NCBI RefSeq assembly: GCF_047314965.1
Contig: NZ_JBLBVK010000055.1
Coordinates: 236,084-300,083 of the forward strand
Reading direction: 5' to 3'
Length of the DNA: 64,000 nucleotides
Origin: JAVJUV01 sp047314965
Lineage (GTDB): Bacteria; Pseudomonadota; Alphaproteobacteria; Rhodobacterales; Rhodobacteraceae
Under the pieces are notes generated by a model. The model searched no databases, was not told the origin of the DNA, and was given only the letters and a program-made list of their open reading frames with translations. This document shows, one piece after another, positions 63,734 to 64,000 of this stretch (the stretch's first letter is position 1; each line of letters begins with the position of its first letter). Position numbers and translations under genes: made by a program.

Positions 63734-64000
63734 ATGATCCAACGCATGTACAAGTACTTCCGCCGCTCTGAGGATGGCAGCCTCTCGATCGAGACGGTCT
63801 TTGCCCTTCCGATGCTGGTCTGGGCCATCACCGCGACCTTCGTCTTCTGGGACGCGTTTAAGACGCTGAACGTCAGCCAGAAGGCCACCTACACGGTCGC
63901 CGACATGCTGTCGCGCGAGACCCAGGCGATCAATGCCGACTATCTGACCGGCATGCACGAGCTGTTCGACTACCTGTCTTCCTCGCCCGGCGACAACGCG
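63734..64000 (+). CDS. TadE-like pilus protein, partial (runs off right edge)
   Basis: The first 89 residues are visible: a basic lead (M-Y-K-Y-F-R-R-S-E-D-G-S-L-S-I-E-T) and hydrophobic helix (V-F-A-L-P-M-L-V-W-A-I-T-A-T-F-V-F-W), the TadE form with conserved Glu. The gene continues beyond the window. It begins 11 bp after the previous stop, so the plus-strand pilus genes form one operon continuing to the right. Confidence 0.88.
   Translation, partial: MIQRMYKYFRRSEDGSLSIETVFALPMLVWAITATFVFWDAFKTLNVSQKATYTVADMLSRETQAINADYLTGMHELFDYLSSSPGDNA

Overview
The window is ordinary-looking, gene-dense, GC-rich chromosome of an alphaproteobacterium. Gene content and order point to the Rhodobacterales (Roseobacter group / Rhodobacteraceae): a bolA-dnaJ-cobS-cobT neighbourhood, the four-gene heterotetrameric sarcosine oxidase operon soxBDAG, the nrdR-ribD / ribE-ribB-ribH-nusB block, dnaG-rpoD, KpsC/KpsS capsule Kdo transferases and TadE/TadG pilus genes. 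I saw no phage, insertion sequence, rRNA or CRISPR. One tRNA (Leu, anticodon UAG) is present.

Layout. 0.4-5.6 kb: a membrane acyltransferase, a membrane-anchored helical protein, two tandem lytic-transglycosylase-like genes on the minus strand, and gatB. 5.6-9.8 kb: a LysR regulator divergent from an SbtA-type bicarbonate permease, then a DUF4177 protein, bolA, a J-domain protein and an exported MsrB. 10-13.5 kb: cobS, a small secreted protein and cobT. 13.7-19.9 kb: a winged-helix/hydrolase fusion, aminopeptidase P, a DUF427 protein, a ClC channel and an orphan pxpA. 20.3-30 kb: a possible small membrane protein, trigger factor, tRNA-Leu, rpiA-gor, hflK-hflC-DUF2065, sdaA and a membrane-anchored EEP-family phosphodiesterase. 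30-35 kb: a TAXI-TRAP uptake operon with a cupin, a structured intergenic region and a DedA protein. 35-44.6 kb: riboflavin genes on the minus strand, split by a plus-strand capsule block (kpsS, a kpsD/wza-like export gene, kpsC). 44.7-47.4 kb: small enzymes. 47.5-51.5 kb: rpoD and dnaG. 51.7-56.7 kb: the sarcosine oxidase operon. 56.8-64 kb: two divergent groups of TadE/TadG-like pilus or secretion proteins flanking a glutamate dehydrogenase gene; the last gene runs off the right edge.

How it fits together. The organism appears to import dicarboxylate-like or other organic acids (TAXI-TRAP), demethylate sarcosine (SoxBDAG, feeding one-carbon units to folate), deaminate serine and glutamate, make its own riboflavin and cobalamin (late cobalt insertion by CobST), export a Kdo-linked capsule, and carry a Tad-type pilus.

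The most unusual signals lie between genes. (1) Two distant intergenic regions share an identical 19-nt motif embedded in arrays of 11-bp phased repeats. (2) A run of four hairpins ends in a strong intrinsic terminator at 33.80-34.00 kb with no gene upstream of it, a good candidate for an unannotated structured RNA. (3) The dnaG-rpoD junction has two alternative 5' arms competing for one 3' arm beside a U6 run just ahead of the rpoD ribosome binding site. (4) An 11-bp inverted repeat with a 37-nt spacer lies between gdhA and the pilus genes. Among proteins, the ribB product carries a GTP cyclohydrolase II-like half without the zinc cysteines, a 182-residue unknown sits inside the riboflavin operon, and a TadE-like pilin has a long Asn/Gly tail.
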